A model generated the notes under the pieces. That model did not search any database. It was not told the origin of the DNA and saw only the letters and a program-made list of their open reading frames with translations. Both the position numbers and the translations under genes were made by a program. Positions 20,047 to 28,047 of a DNA stretch of 64,000 nt are shown one piece after another; positions within the stretch are counted from its first letter, which is position 1; each line of letters begins with the position of its first letter. The stretch is from Aquimarina aquimarini (GTDB taxonomy: Bacteria > Bacteroidota > Bacteroidia > Flavobacteriales > Flavobacteriaceae). The stretch covers positions 46,218 to 110,217 of the forward strand of contig NZ_OMKE01000015.1 of assembly GCF_900299535.1 (NCBI RefSeq), given 5' to 3'.

Positions 20047-20122
20047 ACTTATCTGAATACACAGATTAATTGCAATCTCTCATCATATCACAAAAAGAGG
20101 ATTACTCAATCACTTAGGGGGA

Positions 20123-20815
20123 TTAATTAGTAAACGTATAGGCAGCGGCCATTGTTTCCTGATTACTATTTCCTGTAGGGTTATAGCCACTAGTGAAAAT
20201 AGCAATAGTATATGTAAGCCCTCTACCAATACTAATATCATTAAAAGCACCACCATTATTACTCGTTATCTGAACAGCAGATAATGGACGCGCAAAGTAA
20301 GAAGGAGCTCCTGATTGCCAGATAGCCGCCCAAGACCCATTACCATTAAGATCGATTTGATTTGGGAAATTGGTTAAACCAAAAGAAACACTGGTTGTAC
20401 CAGGCTTTACGTTTACAATTTCTCCTTCAAAATTATTAGAAGGTTCAGGCTGTCCTGCTGCAGGAATAAATGATGATGAACAAATATTACCATAAGTTTG
20501 TGCAGGACTGTTTAATGTAGGCCCTACTGCATACCCAACAATATAACTGTTATTATTAAGGTCAAGTCCAGCAAAATTAAGAGATCCTGCTTGAGTGTTA
20601 CTAGGTATGATTTTGCTTTGTAAAGGTGGTGTGCCAAAAGGAATTTCATTACTATTCTGCCATAATACCACTTGATTACCAAAAGTGTTAGGTTGATTTC
20701 CTGGTAGTGTGTCGTAATTGATATCTAGGGAATTAGCCGTGATAGAAGTAATTTCAATTTTAGTAGTTAGTACGGTTGTTGCTTTTCCTTGTTGTTCTAA
20801 TGTTGCTGTACTCAT
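20123..20815 (-). CDS. Two-domain beta protein, paralogue of its upstream neighbour
   Basis: 230 residues with no signal peptide. It has two beta-sandwich-like halves. The first carries LPGNQPNTFGNQVVLWQ ... IPFGTPPL ... NNSYIVGYAVGP ... ICSSSFI. The second carries VKPGTTSVSFGLTNFPNQ ... GSWAAIWQSG ... IGRGLTYTIAIFTSGYN. The same order of motifs is found in the 278-residue neighbour (LPANQPSTYKNFIAIWE, YNSYIVGYGVGP, ICASAIL, LGRDTEYTLIYFMG), so the two genes are ancient duplicates, and each protein is itself an internal duplication. A conserved aromatic W and the SYIVGY core suggest a ligand- or partner-binding sandwich. No enzyme motif. It sits just upstream of the large-protein genes, separated by a hairpin. 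Function unknown. Confidence 0.75.
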   Translation of the reverse strand: MSTATLEQQGKATTVLTTKIEITSITANSLDINYDTLPGNQPNTFGNQVVLWQNSNEIPFGTPPLQSKIIPSNTQAGSLNFAGLDLNNNSYIVGYAVGPTLNSPAQTYGNICSSSFIPAAGQPEPSNNFEGEIVNVKPGTTSVSFGLTNFPNQIDLNGNGSWAAIWQSGAPSYFARPLSAVQITSNNGGAFNDISIGRGLTYTIAIFTSGYNPTGNSNQETMAAAYTFTN

Positions 20816-20856
20816 GATGTTTAGATTTAAATGTTATTAATAAGAGTTTTAAAAAA

Positions 20857-21693
20857 TTATTTCTCTGATGTCGGATCACTGGTATTAAATGTTAGTATTG
20901 CAGCAGCTGTTGTATTGTCTGCCCCCATAAAGTATATTAAAGTATATTCTGTATCTCTGCCTAATGATAGGTTGTTAAGTCCAATAACTCCCTGATTGGC
21001 ATAACTGTCTATTTCTTTTTTTATAAGAGCATCAGGAGGTAGATTGTACGGCGAAATATAACCTTCCCATAGACCTATCCAATTTCCATTTTCTTTAGGA
21101 AGATATCCTGATAGTGTTTGATAATGCACAGATAGAGAGGTCTGTCCTAGATTAGCAATACCTATATTCACATAGGATAACGGCGCTTTGGTACCTCCAG
21201 CATTTAGAATAGCACTGGCACAAATATTTCCTATTCCAGGACCAACCCCGTAGCCTACTATATAACTATTATAGGTAATAGTTAGGTTATCAATAGTAAC
21301 AGTTCCGTCTTCTGTATTCACACCTATTTCTATGGTTCGTAGCGGTGTTACTGTCCAAGGAATAACCGATGCTTCCCAAATAGCAATAAAATTTTTATAG
21401 GTGGATGGTTGATTAGCAGGAAGACCTGAAAAAGCTACTGTGATAGATTGTCCCGTATAGCCAGTGATTTCGATTTTACAGGTATTTAGTTTTGCTGCAC
21501 CTAAGGCTATTGCAAGAGGTAGATGTGTTTTCAAGGTAGGGATGTTGGTATTAGAAATAGAGTTATGCGCGAATAGATGAGAAGATCGATTCGAAAGGCA
21601 TAAGAAAAGTATAGCTATACTAATCGATGTAATTTTCTTAATACAACTATCGTAAAGCCCCGATGTAAGGAAATATTTAAAATTAAGTACCAT
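20857..21693 (-). CDS. Secreted two-domain beta protein, paralogue of its downstream neighbour
   Basis: 278 residues. Unlike its paralogue it has a long N-terminal region with a hydrophobic core (ISIAILFLCLS) followed by SSHLFAHN, consistent with a signal peptide cleaved near residue 43. After that come two beta domains with motifs LPANQPSTYKNFIAIWE, YNSYIVGYGVGP and ICASAIL, then a second half with GNWIGLWEG and LGRDTEYTLIYFMG. It is the first gene of the minus-strand cluster and lies 41 bases before the paralogue. One paralogue carrying an export signal and the other not may mean they act on opposite sides of the membrane, or that the second is exported by another route. Confidence 0.75.
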   Translation of the reverse strand: MVLNFKYFLTSGLYDSCIKKITSISIAILFLCLSNRSSHLFAHNSISNTNIPTLKTHLPLAIALGAAKLNTCKIEITGYTGQSITVAFSGLPANQPSTYKNFIAIWEASVIPWTVTPLRTIEIGVNTEDGTVTIDNLTITYNSYIVGYGVGPGIGNICASAILNAGGTKAPLSYVNIGIANLGQTSLSVHYQTLSGYLPKENGNWIGLWEGYISPYNLPPDALIKKEIDSYANQGVIGLNNLSLGRDTEYTLIYFMGADNTTAAAILTFNTSDPTSEK

Positions 21694-22125
21694 GTAATAT
21701 ATGATTTGTGTTGAAGTTGATATTAATTATCTGAAGTACTCTTGATACTAAGTTACTTTTAAATCAACATATTTCCTATAGGTATAAACCCTTGTTTTTT
21801 AATAAGTTACATTGGTGTTTTTGATGATTTTATAAAAGGTTTTACCATAATTATAGAGGTTATTACAATGCGATATATAAGGGTCTAAGAGTCATTATAA
21901 TACAGAATTTGTACAGTTTGTAATGAGCTATAGTTGTATTGTATGTTACTGATATTTAGGTTTTTGTGATTTTTTTAAGTGAATTATATAGTGTTTTAAC
22001 ATTTTTTTAGTTGCAACATAATTGCAGTTATATTTCATATGTTATACATTGCAACACTGTTGCAACAAAAAAGGAATAGCCGAAAACCTTTATAAACGAG
22101 TAGGCATAATCTTAAAACTATAATC
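21694..22125. other. Divergent intergenic region between the giant cluster and the peptide locus
   Basis: 432 bases, very AT-rich, with no convincing coding frame. It must hold the promoters of both divergent clusters. The clear structure in it is the pair of TTGCAAC-type palindromes at 22012-22065. I could not identify a reliable Bacteroidota -33/-7 promoter pair. Confidence 0.6.
22012..22065. promoter_or_regulatory. Paired TTGCAAC palindromes, candidate operator of the peptide operon
   Basis: A perfect palindrome TTGCAACA-C-TGTTGCAA occupies 22049-22065. A second, TGCAA-cataa-TTGCA, occupies 22012-22026. Their centres are about 38 bases apart and the nearer one ends 60 bases before the peptide ATG. 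Two related dyads in a promoter region suggest a dimeric repressor or activator. The regulator is not identifiable here, and the iron-box motif used elsewhere in the window is absent. Confidence 0.55.
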
Positions 22126-22236
22126 ATGAAAATTCACAAAGAATCATTAATTTCTCAAATCTTAGAAGAAAAATTAGCTAATCCAATAGGAGGTACACAT
22201 TGTAGTAACTGTGGACATTGTCACAATACATTGTAG
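22126..22236 (+). CDS. Small Cys/His-rich peptide with Gly-Gly leader (RiPP-like precursor)
   Basis: 36 codons from ATG to TAG. The N-terminal part (MKIHKESLISQILEEKLANP) is a charged amphipathic helix as in many bacteriocin and RiPP leaders. Residues 21-23 are IGG, and the last 13 residues THCSNCGHCHNTL form a core with three Cys and three His (H-C-x2-C-x-H-C-H). The layout (leader, double-Gly, short Cys-rich core) and its place as first gene of an operon with transporters are typical of ribosomally made, exported peptides. A hairpin with a T-run follows directly and would make the peptide transcript more abundant than the downstream genes. No radical-SAM, LanM/LanB, YcaO, MNIO or C39 peptidase gene is visible nearby, so any modification would be by an unrecognised enzyme. 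The Cys/His core also suggests metal binding. Confidence 0.6.
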   Translation: MKIHKESLISQILEEKLANPIGGTHCSNCGHCHNTL

Positions 22237-22244
22237 ATTTCATT

Positions 22245-22280
22245 GCGGTAGCATGATGTATAATCATGTTGCCGTTTTTT
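22245..22280 (+). terminator. Attenuator hairpin between peptide gene and the rest of the operon
   Basis: GCGGTAGCATGA pairs with TCATGTTGCCG around a 7-base loop with a few mismatches or wobbles, followed by six T. It lies 8 bases after the peptide stop and 12 bases before the next ATG. Leaky terminators in this position commonly raise precursor over enzyme levels in peptide operons. Confidence 0.7.
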
Positions 22281-22292
22281 AATTTTTGAAAC

Positions 22293-22772
22293 ATGAAAGT
22301 ACTAGAAGAAAAACAATTAGCTGAGATTCTCAAGTTTAAAAGTGAGGATGTTATTTCTAGATTTAAAGATATGTATCTTATAGAAGAAGATGAAATAAGA
22401 GATATTTTTAATGAAACACTCAAGTTCCTTTATATAAGTCAGATTCCTGGAGTTTTTATACCAGATGATCTTTTGATTATAGATGAGATGTGGCATAATA
22501 TGATTCTTTTTACACCCCAATACCACGAGTTTAGTAAACAGTGTTTCGATAAACCTTACTTTCATCATATTCCCGCTACCAAAAAAGAAAAGGAAGATCG
22601 TAAAAAAAGCATGGCAAAAGACCCAGAGAAAGCCAGAAAAGAATATCTGAAAAAATTAGAATTTTTATTGTCGGTGACATATGATTATCTGGGGGAAAAA
22701 ACAGTAGAAAAGTGGTTCAGGAAATATCCAAAGGAATATGGTAAAGAACAGCTGAAAGCACTAAGAAAATAA
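22293..22772 (+). CDS. GRDP-like small protein, candidate peptide-maturation partner
   Basis: 159 residues, cytoplasmic, with no signal peptide. The centre (residues about 55-92) has IPDDLLIIDEMWHNMILFTPQY followed by a Y-F-H-H-I-P segment. This matches the D-x2-WH-x2-ILFT-x2-Y ... HH pattern I know from the glycine-rich-domain-protein-like (GRDP) family, of unknown biochemical role. The conserved WH and HH residues could bind a metal. The C-terminal third is Lys/Glu-rich and helical (residues about 96-159). It begins 56 bases after the peptide gene, across the attenuator, and is followed one base later by the next gene, so it is translationally linked to it. Its fixed place after a Cys-rich precursor makes it a candidate modification or chaperone protein. 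That is inference. Confidence 0.65.
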   Translation: MKVLEEKQLAEILKFKSEDVISRFKDMYLIEEDEIRDIFNETLKFLYISQIPGVFIPDDLLIIDEMWHNMILFTPQYHEFSKQCFDKPYFHHIPATKKEKEDRKKSMAKDPEKARKEYLKKLEFLLSVTYDYLGEKTVEKWFRKYPKEYGKEQLKALRK

Positions 22773-22773
22773 A

Positions 22774-23694
22774 ATGAGTATTTTTCCTAAACGAGCCATA
22801 CCAGGTAAAACAGTTACCATACATTGGAATTTTAATATTTCATCATTAAAAAACACACATATATTACCTTTTGTAAGAATAGGTGTCAAAGACCCAAAAG
22901 GTAAGGTAACAATGCTTTTTGAAGAGCATGTTCTTGGATTACCTGACCCTATTGCCAATGATAAATCAGATGAGCAACAATTAAAATACCTAAATAAAAA
23001 CATTCCACTTCTGGTATTAGCAGATTATCTAAGTGGTCCTTGCAAAAGAGAAAAGCTAATAGAAATCCTTAAAAACATTCAGTCAGGAAGGCATTACTAT
23101 TTTACATATACGGTTCCAGATGATGCTCCTATAGGAAAATACACATTGATATCAGAAGTTCACAATTCTGGAGAGATAAAGCACTCTAAAACTGCAATGG
23201 ATGACTTTTTCTTGGTAGAGAAGCTTACTCTAGATAAGGTTGTAGAAGAAGGAGGTCAAAAAAAAGCAATAATTATCAATCATTCTACAGAAAAAACACC
23301 AGTAAAAGTGGTGCATTGCTATGAGAATGAGTTGGGAGAATTAAATACTAAAGTACAAGTTTTTGAAATTGAGGCATCACAAGAAACAGAAATACAATTT
23401 TTTTCTGATAAAGACTTTCTTTTATATAATGAAGAACGAGAAGTAATTCCATTGACAGCTTTATCCACGTCATATCTACTACGTAATCAACAAGTACTAG
23501 AAATACAAAAAAATAATGAGTTCTCCTGTCTGTTAAAAAGAGATAAAGAAGAAGCTTATCGTTTAACAACAGAAACAAAACAGTTATGGGAAAAATCAAA
23601 TGGATTATTTCATAAAGATATGATGTCAGAAAAAGAAAAAGCAATTTTTGAAGAAATGAACTCAGAAGGATTAATAGAAGAAATCCACCTTTAA
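22774..23694 (+). CDS. Unknown 306-residue protein of the peptide operon
   Basis: Starts one base after the previous stop, so the pair is almost certainly co-translated. No signal peptide or membrane segment. Residues about 5-150 look like an Ig-type beta domain of the kind found in protein-interaction modules (RAIPGKTVTIHWNFNI ... PFVRIGVKDPKGK ... YTVPDDAPIGKYTLISEVHNSG). The rest is mixed, ending in an acidic helical tail rich in Glu/Lys. Only three scattered Cys and no metal- or nucleotide-binding motif. I do not recognise a family. Its position between a peptide precursor unit and a TonB receptor suggests a role in peptide handling in the cytoplasm. Confidence 0.65.
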   Translation: MSIFPKRAIPGKTVTIHWNFNISSLKNTHILPFVRIGVKDPKGKVTMLFEEHVLGLPDPIANDKSDEQQLKYLNKNIPLLVLADYLSGPCKREKLIEILKNIQSGRHYYFTYTVPDDAPIGKYTLISEVHNSGEIKHSKTAMDDFFLVEKLTLDKVVEEGGQKKAIIINHSTEKTPVKVVHCYENELGELNTKVQVFEIEASQETEIQFFSDKDFLLYNEEREVIPLTALSTSYLLRNQQVLEIQKNNEFSCLLKRDKEEAYRLTTETKQLWEKSNGLFHKDMMSEKEKAIFEEMNSEGLIEEIHL

Positions 23695-23773
23695 GATATT
23701 TAAGATGAAAAAAATAGCGTTATAAAACATAAAACGATAAAATAAAGCATACCAAACAATTTGTCACTCTCCC

Positions 23774-26149
23774 ATGCACTACAATTCATATTTTATAATT
23801 GTCTTTCTTTTTTTTTCAATAAGTTGTTTGAGCCAACAGGCTACCATCTCAGGGGTAGTAATCAACAGTAAGGGAGAGCCTTTGTCTGGAGCCCATATAT
23901 ATGAATCAAAAGCAAATAGGAGTGTAGTGACCGATATTTCTGGTAGCTTTGAGTTAGACAACTTATCATTAGGGCAACATGATTTAACCATATCTTATAT
24001 TGGATATTATACAAAGCAAGAGAAAATACTGCTTAAAAAAGAACAGCCTAAAGTAAAACAAACAATTGTACTAACCCAACAATCTGATGAGTTGGATGAA
24101 GTAACATTAAAAGCAACATCAGAAGCTACCAAGATAAAGAACAGTACTACAACAGTATCTGTTATCAAAGCGCAAGCATTTCATACCAGATCTATAACCA
24201 CCTCTGATCTTTTGGCTACAGCATCAGGAGTGCAGGTAAGACAAAGTGGAGGAGTAGGCAATAGCGCAGAGATTTCTATTCAAGGATTAAGTGGTAGACA
24301 AGTAAAACTATTTGTAGATGGTATTCCTATGGATTTTTTATTACCTGTAGAAGAATTAGGCGTAGGCCCTTCTTTGGCAATGCTACCTGTTAACCTTATC
24401 AAGCGTATGGAAATATACAAAGGAGCAGTACCAGTAAGTATGGGAGTAGATGCATTAGGAGGAGCTATTAATATGGTCACAAGAAAAGAAAAATATGATT
24501 TTGTAGAGGCCTCAGCAGGATATAGTTCATTTAATACATGGAGAACTTCAATTAATGCCAGAAAAATACTAGCATCGGGATTCACAGCAGGATTGACAGG
24601 GTTTTATACTTCATCAGATAATAATTATAGATTACATGATGTCAATGTCATTAACGAACAAGGTAATCCTGAATCTATTTCTGCCAAAAAATTCCATGAT
24701 AGCTTTAGAAGCTATATGATTAAGGCAGATATAGGAATGATAGATCAATCATGGGCAGATCGTATATTACTTAGTTTTTCATATGCCGATTTATATGATG
24801 AAATTCAGCATAATTTTGAAATGAGACAACCTTATGGCGAGGCATTGAATAGAGTATCTACCTATAACAACGCATTACAATACGAAAAAAAAGAGCTTGT
24901 AAAAAACTTAGATGCAAACCTATATGTTGGATATAATAGGATCATTACAAATTTTGATGATGCTACACTAAACATATATAATTGGAGAGGAGAAATTGTT
25001 GGACAAAGAACATCTGGAGGAGAAATTACAGCTTCGCAAAATAAACTAAAACTTACTGGAGATAATATTACAGGAAGAATAAACTTACAATACAATGCTA
25101 ATCCTGCAACTAAATTAATTTTTAACGGAGTAACTTCTTTTTTTAAACGATCAGGAGAAGACCCTGTAGCGGCTGATTTTTATGGGGAAGACTATTTTAA
25201 AAATCCTGTGTCTATAAATAAGGTTACTAGTGGTATTGGATTAGAAAGAGGATTTTTTAATGAGAAAATAACAAGTTATAGTGCAGTAAAATTATATCAT
25301 TATACAGCAAAGGGTTTTGAAATAGAAGATAATGAAGCGCACGTAGTTGAACAGCAGAAAACCGAATATGGGGCTAGTCAATCGTTCTCTTGGAAAATGA
25401 ATACCAATTTCCTAGCAAAACTATCCTATGAATATGCAACACGATTACCTGATAGAATCGAAATGCTAGGAGATTTTAGCGCTGCTGTTGCGGCAAACCC
25501 TAATTTAAGACCCGAAAGAAGCCATAATATCAACTTAGGAGGAACTTATAAAAAGAAAACATGGAGCGCAGAAGCTTATGGGTTTTTTAGAGAGGTGGAA
25601 GATATTATCATACTTCAGGCCGTTCCCCCTCCTGTACTAAGTACCTATCAAAATTTATTAAAAACAAGAATCTTAGGGGTTGAAAGTGAGATTAAAATAA
25701 CTCCAACACCATGGATAAGCTTGGTGTTAAATAGTACTTTTCAAGATCTGCGAAATCGATCTAAAAAAGAAAACTCTGGAGTTTCTAATGATCGCTATTT
25801 TGGAGCTAGACTTCCCAATAAGCCTTACTTGTTTGGAAACGGAGAAGTCCAGATTACTCAACGCAATCTTATGGATAAAGAAGATCGGTTGCAATTCTGG
25901 TGGTCTACAAGGTATGTAAAAGACTTTTTTAGATACTGGGAGATAGATGGAAGAAAAGAAGATAAGCTAGTTATCCCTACCCAATGGCTTCATAACTTAG
26001 GAATAGCTTATACAGATAAACAAAATAGATATACAATCACATTAGAAACTAATAATATATTCAATCGACAAGCCTATGATAATTTTGGAGTTCAGAAACC
26101 AGGAAGATCATGGCATTTTAAACTAAAAACTTCACTTTTTAAATCTTAA
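23774..26149 (+). CDS. TonB-dependent outer-membrane receptor of the peptide locus
   Basis: 791 residues: a signal peptide (about 1-20), a carboxypeptidase-regulatory-like domain (about 23-105; ISGVVINSKGEPLSGAHIY), a plug domain (about 130-235; VQVRQSGGVGNSAEISIQG ... LFVDGIPMD ... IYKGAVPVSMG ... ALGGAINMVT) and a 22-strand barrel to the C-terminus. It is a paralogue of the receptor at 53936, sharing LSG(R/K)QVK(L/F)F(V/I)DGIP, KG(A/V)VP, ALGGAIN and a late QKPGR motif. Each is followed by a GSDDD/SSDDD-type lipoprotein, as in the XusA/XusB xenosiderophore system. It likely imports a small metal complex or modified peptide across the outer membrane using TonB energy. The substrate is unknown, but the adjacent Cys/His peptide is the obvious candidate. 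Confidence 0.9.
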   Translation: MHYNSYFIIVFLFFSISCLSQQATISGVVINSKGEPLSGAHIYESKANRSVVTDISGSFELDNLSLGQHDLTISYIGYYTKQEKILLKKEQPKVKQTIVLTQQSDELDEVTLKATSEATKIKNSTTTVSVIKAQAFHTRSITTSDLLATASGVQVRQSGGVGNSAEISIQGLSGRQVKLFVDGIPMDFLLPVEELGVGPSLAMLPVNLIKRMEIYKGAVPVSMGVDALGGAINMVTRKEKYDFVEASAGYSSFNTWRTSINARKILASGFTAGLTGFYTSSDNNYRLHDVNVINEQGNPESISAKKFHDSFRSYMIKADIGMIDQSWADRILLSFSYADLYDEIQHNFEMRQPYGEALNRVSTYNNALQYEKKELVKNLDANLYVGYNRIITNFDDATLNIYNWRGEIVGQRTSGGEITASQNKLKLTGDNITGRINLQYNANPATKLIFNGVTSFFKRSGEDPVAADFYGEDYFKNPVSINKVTSGIGLERGFFNEKITSYSAVKLYHYTAKGFEIEDNEAHVVEQQKTEYGASQSFSWKMNTNFLAKLSYEYATRLPDRIEMLGDFSAAVAANPNLRPERSHNINLGGTYKKKTWSAEAYGFFREVEDIIILQAVPPPVLSTYQNLLKTRILGVESEIKITPTPWISLVLNSTFQDLRNRSKKENSGVSNDRYFGARLPNKPYLFGNGEVQITQRNLMDKEDRLQFWWSTRYVKDFFRYWEIDGRKEDKLVIPTQWLHNLGIAYTDKQNRYTITLETNNIFNRQAYDNFGVQKPGRSWHFKLKTSLFKS

Positions 26150-26159
26150 CATAACAGTC

Positions 26160-27338
26160 ATGAACAAATTAAAAACAACAACATACATATATATTCTAGG
26201 GCTATTAGTCGCATTTAATATGCTCTCTTGTGGATCAGATGATGATGCAACTACTTCTGTAGAAGAACCAGTAGTCAAAATAAATCATGGGGTAGCAGTA
26301 GTATCTGGAGCAGGAGATGTAAAAACTACCTTTTTACAAGGACTTACAAATCTTAACACTACTTCTATAGATAATAAAAATAGTACAGAAGTAGGGCAAT
26401 TTAGCTCTGTGTATTCTGATGGAAAAGCCATGTTTACTGCTGGCTTTGGATCACCAGCTACAATGAAAAAATTCGTATTTGATAAAGAAGGAAAAGCTGT
26501 TCTAGAACAAGAAATTATAATTCCAGGATCTAATTCTTTTTCTTCTGTAGAAATTCTAAACGAGACTACAGGATATGCAACTGTAGGAGGGGGGATATCC
26601 AAAGTTATTCAATTTGACCCTTCTACTATGAGGATTACAGGTGAAATAGATATAAAAGATGCAGGAGATGGTATTTTTTATTCAGATATGATAATAAAAG
26701 ATACAAATCTATTTGTAGCACTAAATGATTTTGGAGGATCAGGAACAGCTAAGGTTGCTGTGGTAGATCTAAAGACGAATACACTTAGTAAGATTATAAC
26801 AGATGATCGTACCGCTACGTTGTTTAATACGCTAACCTCAGAGATTATGACTGTTGATGCTCAAGGAGATATTTACATTCAGGCTTCTGGCTTGTTTAGT
26901 GATAAGCCAAGTGGTGTTTTGAGAATTAAAAATGGACAGACAGATTTTGATACTACATATTTCTTTGATCTAGGTGCTGCGTTTGGTAAAACTTGCTTTG
27001 GGTTATATCACTTTGGTGAGGGGGCAACCTTTACGATAGTATCAGAAAATGATGATAATTTTTTCGGAACAGATGGAGCTAACCCTGTTTTTAGATATCA
27101 AAAAATTGATCTTGCTGGAACAAAAAAAGTAGGAGATTTAGAAACCTCTTTGCCTAATACTTTTGCGGCATCTCGTACATCATTTATGAAAAAAACATCA
27201 GATGATGAGGTTCTTTTTCCTATTTCAGGAACAGAAGAAGATGCATTGTATAGTTATAAAATTAGCTCTGGTAGTGTAACTAAAAAAATGGTGAGTACCA
27301 GTGGGTATATTACTGGAATCATCACACTAAAGCAATAA
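26160..27338 (+). CDS. Surface lipoprotein, DUF4374/XusB-like beta-propeller
   Basis: 392 residues. The signal ends in the lipobox MLSC (Cys24), followed by GSDDD, the acidic signature that directs Bacteroidota lipoproteins to the cell surface. The mature part is a set of beta-propeller-like repeats (VVDLKTNTLSKI, FQ/TMRITGEIDIKD, GVLRIKNGQTDFDTTYFFDL). The phrase SGVLRIKNG-T-FD-YFFD recurs in the DUF4374-like lipoprotein at 56315 (SGILRIKNGTTTFDPDYFFD), so the two are homologues. XusB of Bacteroides, a DUF4374 protein, binds ferric siderophores at the surface for the TonB receptor XusA. This copy starts 10 bases after its receptor, so a capture role for the same ligand is likely. Confidence 0.8.
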   Translation: MNKLKTTTYIYILGLLVAFNMLSCGSDDDATTSVEEPVVKINHGVAVVSGAGDVKTTFLQGLTNLNTTSIDNKNSTEVGQFSSVYSDGKAMFTAGFGSPATMKKFVFDKEGKAVLEQEIIIPGSNSFSSVEILNETTGYATVGGGISKVIQFDPSTMRITGEIDIKDAGDGIFYSDMIIKDTNLFVALNDFGGSGTAKVAVVDLKTNTLSKIITDDRTATLFNTLTSEIMTVDAQGDIYIQASGLFSDKPSGVLRIKNGQTDFDTTYFFDLGAAFGKTCFGLYHFGEGATFTIVSENDDNFFGTDGANPVFRYQKIDLAGTKKVGDLETSLPNTFAASRTSFMKKTSDDEVLFPISGTEEDALYSYKISSGSVTKKMVSTSGYITGIITLKQ

Positions 27339-27341
27339 AAA

Positions 27342-28043
27342 ATGCTTGAAGCAATAAATTTGACAAAAAAATATGGTGATTTTACGGCACTACAATCTCT
27401 AAACTTAACCATAAACGAAGGTGAAATTTTTTGCCTTTTGGGAGCAAATGGAGCAGGGAAATCTACCACTATTAATTTGTTTCTCAATTTTATTGGAGCA
27501 ACAAGTGGTAGTGCAAAGATTAATGATCTAGATGTTACAAAGCATGCAAGAGAAACCAAGCAGTTGTTATCCTATATTCCTGAGAATCTGATGTTGTATA
27601 AAAACCTGACAGGATTGGAAAACTTGCAGTTTTTTTGTGGATTAGGAGGAAAACATCAAAGTAAAGGAGAATTAGAAGAATTACTAGAGCAATCAGGATT
27701 ACAGACAGATTTTATCAATAGACGAGTAAGTAATTATTCAAAAGGAATGCGCCAAAAAGTAGGTATTGCATTAGCCAGAGCAAGAGGATCAAAAGTATTA
27801 CTACTAGACGAACCTACTTCTGGACTTGATCCTAAAGCCAGTAATGAGTTTTCTGAATTATTACTAAGCATGAAAGAAAAGGGAGTAGCCACATTGATGG
27901 CTACTCACGATCTTTTTAGGGCAAAAGATACGGGAACACATATCGGTATTATGAAAGAAGGGAGATTGCTAGAGAAATTTGAATCTCAAGAAGTCAGTTT
28001 TCGAGATCTGGAAAAATTATATTTAAAACATATGCATAATTAA
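27342..28043 (+). CDS. ABC transporter ATP-binding protein (NosF-like)
   Basis: 233 residues with a complete ATPase domain: Walker A GANGAGKST (residues 34-42), signature YSKGMRQK (from residue 132), Walker B VLLLDEP (152-158) followed by TSGLD, and a switch His in MATHD. The compact size and the GMRQKVGIALA context are those of ABC-2 exporters of the CcmA/NosF type rather than importers. It starts 3 bases after the lipoprotein and is followed 4 bases later by two permeases, making a full transporter. NosF-type systems act with NosY/NosL in copper-site maturation, one reason to consider copper for this locus. Confidence 0.9.
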   Translation: MLEAINLTKKYGDFTALQSLNLTINEGEIFCLLGANGAGKSTTINLFLNFIGATSGSAKINDLDVTKHARETKQLLSYIPENLMLYKNLTGLENLQFFCGLGGKHQSKGELEELLEQSGLQTDFINRRVSNYSKGMRQKVGIALARARGSKVLLLDEPTSGLDPKASNEFSELLLSMKEKGVATLMATHDLFRAKDTGTHIGIMKEGRLLEKFESQEVSFRDLEKLYLKHMHN

Positions 28044-28047
28044 AGCG

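Noticed and set aside
22126..22236. Classifying the small peptide as a methanobactin or lanthipeptide precursor.
   Set aside because: No MbnB/MbnC, LanB/LanC or LanM genes are visible and the core lacks the Ser/Thr-Cys spacing expected for lanthipeptides.
23704..23724. A tiny frame MKKIAL between the 306-residue gene and the TonB receptor.
   Set aside because: Six codons only, in an AT-rich leader; no sign of function.
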